DNA of 64,000 bases. Origin: Haloferula sp. BvORR071 (GTDB taxonomy: Bacteria; Verrucomicrobiota; Verrucomicrobiia; Verrucomicrobiales; Akkermansiaceae). Where the stretch lies: the NCBI RefSeq assembly GCF_000739615.1, contig NZ_BATP01000003.1, positions 186,001 to 250,000 of the forward strand. The letters are read 5' to 3'. This document shows, piece after piece, positions 44,987 through 54,003 of the stretch. Under the pieces are notes generated by a model. The model worked only from the letters and a program-made list of their open reading frames with translations. It did not search any database and was not told where the DNA came from. Within the stretch, counting starts at the first letter, position 1, and each line of letters starts with the position of its first letter. The translations under genes and the position numbers were made by a program.

Positions 44987-46618
44987 ATGATGGGCAGGCT
45001 CTTCCAGTCGGTCCGCTGGACCATGCTGCTGTGGTATGCGCTGATCCTGCTGGCGCTCATCACCGGCGTTTGCATGTTGGCTTATCGCCTCGCCTCGAAC
45101 GACCGCACCGCACAGCTCGACAGGGAAATCCGCAGCTTCCAAGGCAGTTTCTTCCGCACGCTCTTCACGGTCCACCCGCTTCCCAACAAGGACGATCGGG
45201 CAAGCACCGAGGATCTCCGCGAACGCCTGCGTGATCCCGGAGATCTCGCCTCCGCGTCTCCGGAGCTCCACCAACTTTTCACCAGTGGCTTCTACATCGC
45301 CTTCTGGGATACCGACGGCACGCCGCTCTACACATCGCCAAATGCGCCTGCTGATCTCAAGCGGCCGAAGCCGAGCAAGGACACCCAATACGTCGACCGC
45401 GGCAAGCTCCGCGAGATCCTCCGCTACGACCCGGAAGGTTTGAGCTCGCTCGCCGGGCATGACGTCGGCGCCGAGCGCGGTGAACTCATCCGCTTCGGTG
45501 TTTGGCTTGGCCTCGGCGGCGGTGCTTTGTGGCTGATCGGTCTCGGCGGCGGTTGGTGGCTTGCCGGCCGCTCGCTCAAGCCGATCGACGACATAGGCCG
45601 TACTGCCTCGCGCATCGCCGCAGGAAATCTCAACGAGCGCATCGAGATCGCGAATACCGACAACGAACTCGGCCGCCTCGGCCAAGTCCTCAACGACACC
45701 TTCGACCGCCTCTCCGATGCGATCGAGCGCCAGAAGCGCTTCACCGCGGACGCTTCACACGAGCTCCGCACCCCGGTTACTATCATCCTGTCGGAGACCC
45801 AGCGCGCGCTGAAGCGCGAGCGCGAACCTGAGCAATATCGCGAGATCCTCGGCAGTTGCCGTACCGCAGCCGAGCGCATGCGCTCCCTTGTCGAGTCGCT
45901 CCTGGTTCTGGCCAAGCAAGACTTGCCGACTTCGAACGGCACTCGTCTCACCTGCGACCTTGCCGAGGTCACCGCGGGCGTGGCCGATCTCCTTCAACCG
46001 CTGGCCGACGAACACGCCACCAAGATCGTGCGCGAGCTTGCTCCAGCGCCCGTGCACGGTGATCCGCACTCGCTCGCGATGGTGGTGCAAAACCTTGTCT
46101 CGAATGCGCTGGTGCATCCGCCTGCCGGGGGCACCGTTCGCATCCGCACGATCGCGCAGCCGGACTCGGTCTGCCTTGAAGTGGCCGACTCCGGCCCGGG
46201 CATCTCCGCCGAGCATTTGCCCCGACTCTTCGACCGCTTCTATCGCGCGGACTCTGCCCGCGGCCAGGTGAATGGACATGCCGGGCTCGGTCTTGCCATC
46301 GTCAAGTCAGTCGTCGAAAGCCATGGCGGAAAAATTGAGGTGGATAGCAGCCCACAAGGCGGCACCTGCTTCCGCGTGACCTTGCCGCTGGAGGGGGCTG
46401 TTCCACCGCCTTGGCTCCAGTTTCCCGGACAAAATTCCGTCTGGGGCGGCTGGCGGCAAGGCAACGGGGAGCACTGGCTCCTCAATACTTGGCTACCCTA
46501 CTGGCGTTCCCTGCAAGGCACTGGGCGCACCGCGTATCTCGATCGTTTCCCTCCGCCCGACGACGATTGGCGGGAATGGATTGACCACTTGAAGACGCGG
46601 ACCGCGGGGCAAGCCTGA
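44987..46618 (+). CDS. Sensor histidine kinase with unusual Trp-rich C-terminal tail
   Basis: The 543-residue kinase has a transmembrane helix at about 13-33, a periplasmic domain of about 135 residues, and a second helix at about 168-190 (LGLGGGALWLIGLGGGWWLAG). A HAMP domain, HisKA with His258 (DASHELRTPVTIILSE) and HATPase_c follow: NLVSNALVHPPAGG, DSGPGISAEHLPRLFDRFYR, GLGLAIVKSVVESHGG. After the usual end (FRVTLPLEG) comes a tail of about 70 residues with many Trp (SVWGGWRQG, LLNTWLPYWRSL, DDDWREWIDHL). It starts right after the response-regulator stop, making a standard two-gene system. Confidence 0.94.
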   Translation: MMGRLFQSVRWTMLLWYALILLALITGVCMLAYRLASNDRTAQLDREIRSFQGSFFRTLFTVHPLPNKDDRASTEDLRERLRDPGDLASASPELHQLFTSGFYIAFWDTDGTPLYTSPNAPADLKRPKPSKDTQYVDRGKLREILRYDPEGLSSLAGHDVGAERGELIRFGVWLGLGGGALWLIGLGGGWWLAGRSLKPIDDIGRTASRIAAGNLNERIEIANTDNELGRLGQVLNDTFDRLSDAIERQKRFTADASHELRTPVTIILSETQRALKREREPEQYREILGSCRTAAERMRSLVESLLVLAKQDLPTSNGTRLTCDLAEVTAGVADLLQPLADEHATKIVRELAPAPVHGDPHSLAMVVQNLVSNALVHPPAGGTVRIRTIAQPDSVCLEVADSGPGISAEHLPRLFDRFYRADSARGQVNGHAGLGLAIVKSVVESHGGKIEVDSSPQGGTCFRVTLPLEGAVPPPWLQFPGQNSVWGGWRQGNGEHWLLNTWLPYWRSLQGTGRTAYLDRFPPPDDDWREWIDHLKTRTAGQA

Positions 46619-46711
46619 CTTGTTGCCCCACCCCACGGGTGTCAGGAGCTCCCGTATTGCCTTCCACCGTGGAACATATCAGTATCGGCGACGACTGATC
46701 CCAGTCCGTCC

Positions 46712-47380
46712 ATGCCGATGAAACTGCTCCTGACTATCATCGCCTTTCTGGCCCTCGCTCAGCACCCCGCTCCCGCTGCCGAACTTTCCTTCGGGGTCGA
46801 GCAAACCCAGACGATCTTCCGGACATGGTTCCAAGAACGCATAACTGAATTGGAGCTCAAAGACGCACACTTCACCGACGCTTACAACCGCATACTGGCA
46901 CAGTGGCGAAGCGCCAACAACCTGCCCTTCCCGTTTGCGCTGGCCGAGTTCGAGTCGGTGGAAACCTCCTCTCACATGCAGGACCCGGTGGTTAGCATGT
47001 CCTTGAAAAACCTGAGCTACCCCGAGGCGCTCGACCAGGTCTGCAAGGCCTTCGGCCGGCGTCTCATCCCCGGTGCGGGAGTCTTCCACCTGAATCCACC
47101 GAGCCAGTCCAATAGTAATTGGAACACCTGCACCTACGCCCTTTCTCCCGGTATCTTCCGGCAACTCGGGCTCGATCCCGCTGCCCCCAACAAGTCAAAG
47201 CTCATCGCGGGCTATGCCGAACTCGGCATCAGGCTCGATTTCGAATCCGCGCGCTTGGATGATACGCAACTCGTGCTCTATGCCGATGCCGGGACCCACC
47301 AGCGGATGCAGGTCATCAACGAGCTGTTAGGCAGGGGCTACACCATCACCCCGAACGGCAAACCAACCCGCCGCCCATGA
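46712..47380 (+). CDS. Secreted STN-like protein, first of a tandem pair
   Basis: The 222-residue product has a signal peptide (MKLLLTIIAFLALAQHPAPAAE). A middle region of the secretin/TonB short N-terminal (STN or DUF4974) type reads VSMSLKNLSYPEALDQVCKAFGRRLIP. The C-terminal part ends VINELLGRGYTITPNGKP. It closely matches the next gene in layout and overlaps it by 4 nt (ATGA), which indicates duplication and coupled translation. Its role is unknown; STN domains usually sit in outer-membrane secretin or TonB systems. Confidence 0.65.
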   Translation: MPMKLLLTIIAFLALAQHPAPAAELSFGVEQTQTIFRTWFQERITELELKDAHFTDAYNRILAQWRSANNLPFPFALAEFESVETSSHMQDPVVSMSLKNLSYPEALDQVCKAFGRRLIPGAGVFHLNPPSQSNSNWNTCTYALSPGIFRQLGLDPAAPNKSKLIAGYAELGIRLDFESARLDDTQLVLYADAGTHQRMQVINELLGRGYTITPNGKPTRRP

Positions 47381-48024
47381 AAGCGCTCCGGCTCCCGGTC
47401 TCCCTTCTGTTCCTGATTTTGTCTCCCGCATCCTCCGTGGCCACGGATAAAGGAATGGCAAACATCGTCTTCGAGATGTGGAGCAGGGCGAGCATCCCTT
47501 CCTTCGATCTCACGAATGCCAGCTTTGAGCAAGGCTACGACCGTCTCGTGCGCGAGTGGGCAATGCAAGACATCAGGACAGGTTTTCCGCTCGCCCTGAG
47601 CGATTTCGAGCTCGACGCCGACGTCAAGGAGGAGCCGCCGAGGGTTACCATGTCTCTGCGGCAGGTGCCTTTCAGCGATGCCTTGGAGCTACTTTGCAAG
47701 GCGACAGGCAGACGGGTAATCCCGCTCTCCGGCCCCTTCCGCATTCAGGTCCAGGCCCCCGCCGCCCCATCGGGGGAGTGGTATACACGGACATACCAAC
47801 TCTCACCCGCCCTGACCAAGAAGCTCCTCTCCGACCCCGTGGACAAAATCAGGATGTCCGCTGTCTACGAACGCTTCGGCATCCACTTCGAATCCTGGAT
47901 GTCCACACACCTTCTCGGTGACCGCCTTCTCGTCTTGGCTGGCGAAGAGCAGCACCGGCAGATCGTTTTCATCAACAGCCTCCTCGAGTCGGGCTACACG
48001 ATCACCCCGCCAGAAAAGAAATAG
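47377..48024 (+). CDS. Secreted STN-like protein, second of a tandem pair
   Basis: The 215-residue protein is paralogous to the previous one. It has a signal peptide ending near SVATD, then VTMSLRQVPFSDALELLCKATGRRVIP, a YTRTYQLSP block matching CTYALSP in the first copy, and the ending FINSLLESGYTITPPEKK. Overall similarity is moderate, so the duplication is not recent. The macro-domain gene follows 14 nt later. Confidence 0.65.
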   Translation: MKALRLPVSLLFLILSPASSVATDKGMANIVFEMWSRASIPSFDLTNASFEQGYDRLVREWAMQDIRTGFPLALSDFELDADVKEEPPRVTMSLRQVPFSDALELLCKATGRRVIPLSGPFRIQVQAPAAPSGEWYTRTYQLSPALTKKLLSDPVDKIRMSAVYERFGIHFESWMSTHLLGDRLLVLAGEEQHRQIVFINSLLESGYTITPPEKK

Positions 48025-48038
48025 ATCCTGTTAGACCG

Positions 48039-48659
48039 ATGCGACTTATACTCGTCGATCGCGGCCAGGAGACCAGTGAAGTCTTCCGCTGGCAGTTCCG
48101 CAAACATCCCGAAGTGGAAATCGTCTGCGGCCGCTTCGAAGATCTCCCGGCCTACGACTGCATCGTCACTGCCGGCAATTCCTTCGGCCTTATGGATGCC
48201 GGCGTGGACCTCGCCGTGGTCAAACACTTCGGCCGCGACCTCATGGAGCGCATCCAGCGCCAGATCCTCGCGGATTTCCTCGGTGAGCAACCGGTGGGCA
48301 CGAGCATCATCGTGCCCACCGGTCATCCCGCGCATCCCTTCGTCGCCCACACGCCAACCATGCGCATCCCCATGAACATTCGCGGCACCGATCACGTGTA
48401 TCTCGCGATGTGGGCCGCGCTGACCGCCGTGCACCGCCACAACCGCGACGAATCCCAGCGGGCGATCCGCACCCTTGCCTGCCCCGGACTCGGCACCGGC
48501 ACGGGTGGCGTGGAGCCGCTCGAAGCCGCGCTGCAGATGCTTCTCGCTTGGGAGCACTTCCTGAAGCCGCCGGAGTTCATCAATCCGAGCTTTGCCCAAG
48601 TCCGCCACGAACGGATCCACTACGGTGGCCGCTGGGGCTTCGAGAACCCGCGGCGCTAG
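48039..48659 (+). CDS. Macro-domain protein (ADP-ribose binding fold)
   Basis: The 206-residue protein has the macrodomain loop DCIVTAGNSFGLMDAGVDLAVVKHFG (about residues 44-69) and the second ligand loop LACPGLGTGTGGVEPLEAALQMLLAW. The first loop corresponds to 'NAAN...GGGVDGAI' in classical macrodomains. The TAGNSFGLMDAG variant belongs to a group seen in bacteria and phages with unknown targets. It could remove or read ADP-ribose-type modifications or bind nucleotides. It follows the STN-like pair on the same strand. Confidence 0.82.
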   Translation: MRLILVDRGQETSEVFRWQFRKHPEVEIVCGRFEDLPAYDCIVTAGNSFGLMDAGVDLAVVKHFGRDLMERIQRQILADFLGEQPVGTSIIVPTGHPAHPFVAHTPTMRIPMNIRGTDHVYLAMWAALTAVHRHNRDESQRAIRTLACPGLGTGTGGVEPLEAALQMLLAWEHFLKPPEFINPSFAQVRHERIHYGGRWGFENPRR

Positions 48660-48714
48660 CCCGCATCTCCGGAACCTTGACAAGTCGGTCCTCAGTATAG
48701 TGATTCAACCAGCT

Positions 48715-49041
48715 ATGAGCAAACTCCCGCTGTTCAGATCGCGGCTCATGGCTGTTGTCGTCGTATTTGCAACTTCCTGTGCACGGCGGGAATTGACCGT
48801 GATCGATGGCACGGGAAAGCCGCTACCCGAGGTTCAGATTTCCGTCATCAAGGGGGATGGCTCCGTTGTTTCCGCCCTCACGGACGGCCACGGCAAAGCG
48901 GATTTCGGAACCGGCAAGTGGACTGCTATCAACCAGTCGCTTTCCGTCAAATTGACCTACAAGGGCGAGACGATCTACGACCAAGTGAGCAAGGCTCCTG
49001 ATTCATCCCGCTTGAGTATCGCAACGGCCCGCCAGCCTTGA
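48715..49041 (+). CDS. Small lipoprotein with Ig-like/carboxypeptidase-regulatory-type domain
   Basis: From ATG 48715 the protein has 108 residues. The hydrophobic signal ends in ATSC (lipobox-like), and the mature part LTVIDGTGKPLPEVQISVIKG...ALTDGHGKADFGTG has the 'xxDxxGxPLPxxxVxV...TDxxGxxxF' pattern of carboxypeptidase-regulatory-like beta-sandwiches. It is probably an envelope lipoprotein. Upstream open sequence to 48592 is not part of it. Confidence 0.68.
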   Translation: MSKLPLFRSRLMAVVVVFATSCARRELTVIDGTGKPLPEVQISVIKGDGSVVSALTDGHGKADFGTGKWTAINQSLSVKLTYKGETIYDQVSKAPDSSRLSIATARQP

Positions 49042-49141
49042 AAAGCGATTGAATGGCACCCGGTGTGCCCGTTTTGCATGCGCAGCAAGCCGGGCTTTCG
49101 GATTGCCGGATCACGGATTTGCCCCACACAGGGAGCAACAA

Positions 49142-50386
49142 ATGCGCATCCTCATCTACGCCATGGGCAGTGCGGGCGATGTCCACCCGTTCACGGGCAT
49201 CGGCCGTGCCCTGCAAGCCCGCGGCCACGAAGTTACCCTGCTCACCAGCGCCTACTTCGAGGACCTCGTTCGCCGCGCCGGCCTGGAGTTTCGCGGCATG
49301 GGCACGGTGGAAGACTTCGAGCGTGTGCAGGCTGATCCGCATCTCTGGCATCCGCTCAAGGCCTTCCCTTCGATCGTCCGCAATGCGGTGAATCCGAGCT
49401 ACGAGATGATCCTCGCTGCGGCGCAGGAGCTCAACGACCCCGGCAACACCCTCATCGTCGCCAGTTCCTTGGCTTGGGGCTGTTTCGTGCCCCGCGAGCT
49501 TCTCGGCATCCCTGTCGTCTCCGTGCACCTCGCCCCCGCGCTCTTTACCAGCAATTACCGCGCACCGGTCATGCATGGCACCCTGCCACATGGCGCGCCC
49601 CGCTGGATGAAGGCCCTGCAATGGTGGGGCGCTGGCAAGATCGTGGACCGGCACGTCCTCCCGGAGTGGAACCGCTTCCGCCAGCAGCATGGTCTGCCGC
49701 CCGACCGGAACATGATCCGCCAGTGGCACTCGCCCGACCGCGTGATCGCCTTCTTTCCTGACTGGTATGCCCCGCCCCAGCCTGATTGGCCCGCGCAGAC
49801 CCGACTCACCGGGTTCCCGATGTTCGATGAAGCCGGCCTCCGCGAATTACCCGCGGACCTCGATGACTTCCTCGATGCCGGAGATCCTCCGATAGTCTTC
49901 ACCCCGGGCAGCGCGATGGACCGCGGCCAAGACTTCTTTATCGAGGCGCGCGAAGCCCTCCGAATCCTCGGCAAGCGCGGCATTTTCCTCAGCAAGTTCA
50001 CCGATACCATCCCCGCCGACCTGCCGCCTGAGATCCGCCACTATTCCTTCATTCCTCTCAGCCAGGTCCTGCCCCGCGTCGCCGCCCTCGTCTATCACGG
50101 CGGCATCGGCACCTGCGCCCAGGCCCTGCAGGCAGGGATACCCCAGCTTGTCATGCCCATGGCCCACGACCAGTTGGACAACCTCAGCCGCGTCCGCGAT
50201 CTCGGTGTCGGCGATGGCCTCCATCCCTGGCAGTTTAAAGGCCCGCGCGTCGCCGCCACTCTGGACCGGCTCCTCAAGGACCCCGCGATCCAGCGCCGCG
50301 CCAAGGAAGTCGCAGCAAAATTCCGCCCCGCCGACTGGATCGAGGAGAGCTGCCGCCTGATCGAGGACACGCTGCCACCGCGATAG
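49142..50386 (+). CDS. GT1-family glycosyltransferase (UGT/YjiC type)
   Basis: From ATG 49142, preceded by a GGGAG ribosome binding site, there are 414 residues. The N-terminal RILIYAMGSAGDVHPFTGIGRALQARGHEVTLLTS is the acceptor-binding Rossmann domain of the UGT/vancomycin-type group. The C-terminal domain has VFTPGSAMD, a FIPLSQVLPRVAALVYHGGIGTCAQALQAGIPQLVMPMAHDQLDN signature and LKDPAIQRRAKEVAAKF. Such enzymes glycosylate lipids or small hydrophobic molecules using nucleotide sugars. The natural substrate is unknown. Confidence 0.9.
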   Translation: MRILIYAMGSAGDVHPFTGIGRALQARGHEVTLLTSAYFEDLVRRAGLEFRGMGTVEDFERVQADPHLWHPLKAFPSIVRNAVNPSYEMILAAAQELNDPGNTLIVASSLAWGCFVPRELLGIPVVSVHLAPALFTSNYRAPVMHGTLPHGAPRWMKALQWWGAGKIVDRHVLPEWNRFRQQHGLPPDRNMIRQWHSPDRVIAFFPDWYAPPQPDWPAQTRLTGFPMFDEAGLRELPADLDDFLDAGDPPIVFTPGSAMDRGQDFFIEAREALRILGKRGIFLSKFTDTIPADLPPEIRHYSFIPLSQVLPRVAALVYHGGIGTCAQALQAGIPQLVMPMAHDQLDNLSRVRDLGVGDGLHPWQFKGPRVAATLDRLLKDPAIQRRAKEVAAKFRPADWIEESCRLIEDTLPPR

Positions 50387-50402
50387 GCTTACCCCGCCTT
50401 GG

Positions 50403-50434
50403 GATTTCGCGGGGTTGCGCGCTTTTCGCGGTTC
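50403..50434 (-). repeat. Dispersed 'CGCGAAA' intergenic repeat, third locus
   Basis: On the minus strand the segment reads AACCGCGAAAAGCGCG then CAACCCCGCGAAATC, close to the copies around aroC. It lies between the glycosyltransferase stop and parA. Confidence 0.5.
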
Positions 50435-50540
50435 ATCTTTCACTCATCCCCACCCGAAGCACCGCATTCTCTCCGGTTTTGTTTGCAAGCCCGCGCCCTG
50501 ACCGGAAGACTCCGCGCCGCTGCTGTCCGTCCATTTGCTG

Positions 50541-51335
50541 ATGAAAGTCGTCGCCGTTGCAAACCAGAAGGGTGGCGTGGGGAAAACCACCACCGCGCTC
50601 AACCTCGCCGCCGCCCTCGCCCTCAAGGGCCACCGCGTGCTGCTCATCGATCTGGACCCGCAGGCGAATACCACCAGCGGCCTCGGCTTGGATGTCGATG
50701 GCGAGGCGACCGTCTACCCGGCCCTCCTCGGCCACGCCAATGTCCGCGACAAGGTGATCCCTTCCGGCCGCGAGAATCTCTCGGTCATCCCCTCCCACAT
50801 GGACCTCGCTGGCGTGGAAATCGAGCTGGCCCGCAGTGATGATCACCTCGTTCGCCTTCGCACTCACCTCCAGGGGTTGAAGCCGAACGATCTCTTCGAT
50901 TTCTGCGTCCTCGACACCCCCCCCTCCCTCGGCGTGCTGATGACATCCGCCCTCGCCGCCGCGGATGAGATTCTCATCCCGCTCCAGTGCGAGTGGTTCG
51001 GCCTCGAAGGCCTTGCCAAGATCGTCCATGTGATCGACCAGATCCGCGACTCCGGTGCGAACCCTGACCTTACTCTTGAGGGTATCGTCATGACCATGTT
51101 CGACGGCCGCACCAACCTCGCCAAGCAGGTGGTCGATGAGGTCGGCAACTACTTCCCAAACCAGCTTTACCAAACCGTAATTCCGCGGACTATCCGCCTT
51201 GGCGAAGCCCCCAGCCACGCCAAGACCATCTTTGAACACGACCCCGATGGCATCGGCGCGCGGGCCTATTCCGGCCTCGCGGATGAGTTCCTGACCCGCC
51301 ACGCCGCGAACGGCCCGCTCTTGGCGGGAGCCTGA
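50541..51335 (+). CDS. parA: ParA/Soj-type chromosome partitioning ATPase
   Basis: From ATG 50541 the 264-residue protein starts [27 protein letters not shown], with the deviant Walker A KGGVGKTT. It continues with the A' motif [17 protein letters not shown] and the [11 protein letters not shown] Walker B region. ParA ATPases move ParB-bound origin DNA. No parB is next to it in the window; mreB follows 203 bp downstream. The chromosomal type is favoured over plasmid types by the short N-terminus. Confidence 0.93.
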   Translation: MKVVAVANQKGGVGKTTTALNLAAALALKGHRVLLIDLDPQANTTSGLGLDVDGEATVYPALLGHANVRDKVIPSGRENLSVIPSHMDLAGVEIELARSDDHLVRLRTHLQGLKPNDLFDFCVLDTPPSLGVLMTSALAAADEILIPLQCEWFGLEGLAKIVHVIDQIRDSGANPDLTLEGIVMTMFDGRTNLAKQVVDEVGNYFPNQLYQTVIPRTIRLGEAPSHAKTIFEHDPDGIGARAYSGLADEFLTRHAANGPLLAGA

Positions 51336-51538
51336 TTTCCACCCCGCTCGGGACTCGCTGGTTCTCTTCACGAAACGGGGATTGCCCTTGACCCGACAGG
51401 GCCTGAATCGCCATAGTTCGACGGCTACCGGAATATTCGGTTTGCTTAAGTATTTCAGCTCCCTGGCGAACGGTGGACGGGCCGCGCCGGGGTAGTTAAA
51501 CCCGTCGAGTCGCCTTTTCCAAATCTTTCACCATCAGA

Positions 51539-52573
51539 ATGTTTGCTCGATTATTCGGCAGCTGGTTTTCCAACGACATCGGCATCGACCTCGGCACCGC
51601 CAACACGCTCGTAAACGTCAAAGACCAAGGCATCGTCCTTCGCGAACCCTCCGTGGTCGCGGTGAAGGCTGGTACCAATGAAGTCTTGGCGGTCGGAGAC
51701 GATGCGAAGCGCATGCTCGGACGGACCCCCGGTAATATCGTCGCCATTCGCCCCCTCAAAGATGGGGTGATCGCTGACTTCGAGGTGACCGAAGCGATGC
51801 TCCGGCACTTCATCCGCAAGGCCAATAACAACCGCCGCCGCAACAATCCGCGGGTGGTCATCGCGGTCCCTTCCGGCATCACCGAGGTGGAGCGCCGCGC
51901 CGTGAGCGAATCCGCTGAGCAGGCGGGTGCCCGCGAAGTCCACATCGTGGAGGAGCCGATGGCTGCCGCGATTGGCGTCGGCCTGCCGGTCATGGACGCC
52001 TCCGGCAACATGATCGTCGATATCGGTGGCGGCACCACGGAGGTGGCACTGATCTCTCTTGGTGGCATCGTCTTCGCCCGCTCCGTCCGCACCGCGGGCG
52101 ATGAACTGGATGAGGCGATCGTGTCCTACATGAAGCGGGCCTACAATCTGATGATTGGTGAGCGCACCGCGGAGGACATCAAGATCCGCCTTGGCTCGGC
52201 CGCACCGCTGTCGAAGGAAATCACCATGGACGTCAAAGGCCGCGACCTCGTCGCCGGCCTGCCCAAAACCATCACCATCACTTCGCAGGAGATCCGCGAG
52301 GCCATGTCCGACCCGCTTTCCACGATTGTGGACGCGGTCCGCACCACACTTGAGCGCTGCCCGCCGGAACTTGCAGCGGACCTCGTGGACCGGGGTATCG
52401 TGCTGGCCGGTGGCGGAGCCCTGCTCCGCGGCTTGGACCGTCTGCTCCGGGAGGAAACCGGCCTGCCTGTCCACGTCGCCGAGGATCCCCTCAGCGCAGT
52501 GGCAGAAGGAACCGGCAAGATGCTTCAGGAGATCGAGGTGCTGAAGCGGGTGACCACCTCATCCCACTACTGA
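51539..52573 (+). CDS. mreB: Rod-shape-determining actin homologue MreB
   Basis: MreB forms membrane-bound filaments that guide lateral cell-wall synthesis. The 344-residue protein begins [25 protein letters not shown] (amphipathic start plus phosphate-1 loop), then [17 protein letters not shown], the phosphate-2 loop [20 protein letters not shown] and the adenosine motif [18 protein letters not shown]. It is the first gene of the mreB-mreC-mreD-PBP2 run; the 203-bp upstream gap probably holds the promoter. Confidence 0.98.
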   Translation: MFARLFGSWFSNDIGIDLGTANTLVNVKDQGIVLREPSVVAVKAGTNEVLAVGDDAKRMLGRTPGNIVAIRPLKDGVIADFEVTEAMLRHFIRKANNNRRRNNPRVVIAVPSGITEVERRAVSESAEQAGAREVHIVEEPMAAAIGVGLPVMDASGNMIVDIGGGTTEVALISLGGIVFARSVRTAGDELDEAIVSYMKRAYNLMIGERTAEDIKIRLGSAAPLSKEITMDVKGRDLVAGLPKTITITSQEIREAMSDPLSTIVDAVRTTLERCPPELAADLVDRGIVLAGGGALLRGLDRLLREETGLPVHVAEDPLSAVAEGTGKMLQEIEVLKRVTTSSHY

Positions 52574-52588
52574 CCCGGAGCCCTCGCC

Positions 52589-53404
52589 ATGAGGCCGCTC
52601 AATCTCGTAGCCTTCCTGTTGTTTCTCTGGGGTGCCGTCTGGGCACTCACCCGGAGCGAACGCTCCGTGCGTGAGATCCAGCGCACCTACTACTCTTGGC
52701 TCTCCCCCTTCTTGACCAACGGGTCCAAGATGGAGACGAAGGCCCGGTCCTTCTTGGAGGAAGTAGATCGCTCGGAGAAGCTGCAGGCGGAGCTTGATGT
52801 CCTGCGCACCGAGTTTGAGCGTCTCAAGCAAGTCGAGGCCCATGCTGCGGAAGTGGAGGCCGAAAACGTCGGCATGCGGCGCGCCCTCAATTTCCAGAAG
52901 CGCCTCAACTTCAAGGCCACACCGGTCCAGATCATCCGCCGTCAACCTACCACCTGGTGGCAGACCGTGGATATCGACCGCGGTTCACTTTCCCCCGGCG
53001 AGCCGATCAAGGATCACCAGCCGGTCGTCGCTGACCGTGGCTTGGTCGGCAAGGTGGATCGGGTGGACAAATTTTCTTCATCGGTGGTCCTGCTCACCGA
53101 CGAAGCTTGTCAGGTTTCCGTGCAGGTCGAAGGGACGCCCGAAGTGGGCATCCTCAGCGGCCAGCGTGGGCAATACGAGCGAGAGCCCCTGCTCCGTCTC
53201 CGTTTCCTTTCCGCGAAGGCCCGCATCAGCGTGGGCACGCGTATCTTTACCACCGGCCTCGGCGGGCTCTTCCCGCCGAATATCCTCGTGGGCACCATCG
53301 AGTCGGTCCAACCCGGCCCGATTGATACCGAAGCTTTGGTCCGACCCTCGGTCGACTTCACGGATCTGAGCACGGTGTTTCTCCTTCCTACCGTGAATCA
53401 GTAG
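52589..53404 (+). CDS. mreC: Rod-shape-determining protein MreC
   Basis: The 271-residue protein has an N-terminal membrane helix (LVAFLLFLWGAVWALT), a periplasmic coiled coil (about residues 55-100) and the MreC beta-barrel region (DIDRGSLSPGEPIKDHQPVVADRGLVGKVDRVD... VLLLTDEACQVSV). It starts 15 nt after mreB, and its TAG stop shares one base with the mreD GTG start, so the genes are translationally coupled. Confidence 0.94.
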   Translation: MRPLNLVAFLLFLWGAVWALTRSERSVREIQRTYYSWLSPFLTNGSKMETKARSFLEEVDRSEKLQAELDVLRTEFERLKQVEAHAAEVEAENVGMRRALNFQKRLNFKATPVQIIRRQPTTWWQTVDIDRGSLSPGEPIKDHQPVVADRGLVGKVDRVDKFSSSVVLLTDEACQVSVQVEGTPEVGILSGQRGQYEREPLLRLRFLSAKARISVGTRIFTTGLGGLFPPNILVGTIESVQPGPIDTEALVRPSVDFTDLSTVFLLPTVNQ

Positions 53405-54003
53405 TGATCCGCTATACGCTCAGCCTTTTGATCATGATCCTGCTTGCCCTCGTGGTGCAGCAGTTCATTCCTGCGCTGACCGGGCTCTACAATTCCCGCC
53501 TGCTGCTGCTGACCTTGGTCTTCCTGTGCGCTTCGGTCACAGTCGGCCCTCCGGTCATGCTCATGCTGGCCTTCGTCTGCGGTTTCCTGTGGGATGCCCA
53601 GAATGCCCTCGGCCCGCCCGGCGGGGATTTGATGGGCGTCTACAAGTTCCCCGCGGAAACCTTGCGCTTCGGCTATTCGATCGTCCTCTATGGCCTGATC
53701 GGCTACCTCATGCAGGGCATTCAGCCGCTGTTTCGCGAGGGCAAGTGGCAGGTTTCCACCTTTCTGGTGGGGGTCTCCATCTTCGTTTATCTGATTTCCG
53801 AGTATCTACTCATCAATTTCGTCCGCGGGGACTTCCGTTTCCCGCTGCCGACCCTCTACCAGATCGTCTTCACCTCGGCGTTCACCATGCTCTTCTCGCC
53901 GTTGGTGTTCTGGGTGCAGTTCCACATCGCGGAACGCTGCGGTTACGAGATCCGCTTCGAGGGCCTTAAACACAAGAAGAAGCCCCGTCGCACTCTCATA
54001 TGA
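53404..54003 (+). CDS. mreD: Rod-shape-determining protein MreD-like membrane protein
   Basis: The 199-residue protein has five or six hydrophobic spans (about 7-25, 29-47, 51-72, 88-108, 118-140, 155-178) and a basic C-terminus. It lies exactly where MreD is expected. Sequence conservation of MreD is low, so the call rests on topology, length and position. The GTG start overlaps the mreC stop by one base, and the stop overlaps the PBP2 start (ATGA). Confidence 0.85.
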   Translation: MIRYTLSLLIMILLALVVQQFIPALTGLYNSRLLLLTLVFLCASVTVGPPVMLMLAFVCGFLWDAQNALGPPGGDLMGVYKFPAETLRFGYSIVLYGLIGYLMQGIQPLFREGKWQVSTFLVGVSIFVYLISEYLLINFVRGDFRFPLPTLYQIVFTSAFTMLFSPLVFWVQFHIAERCGYEIRFEGLKHKKKPRRTLI

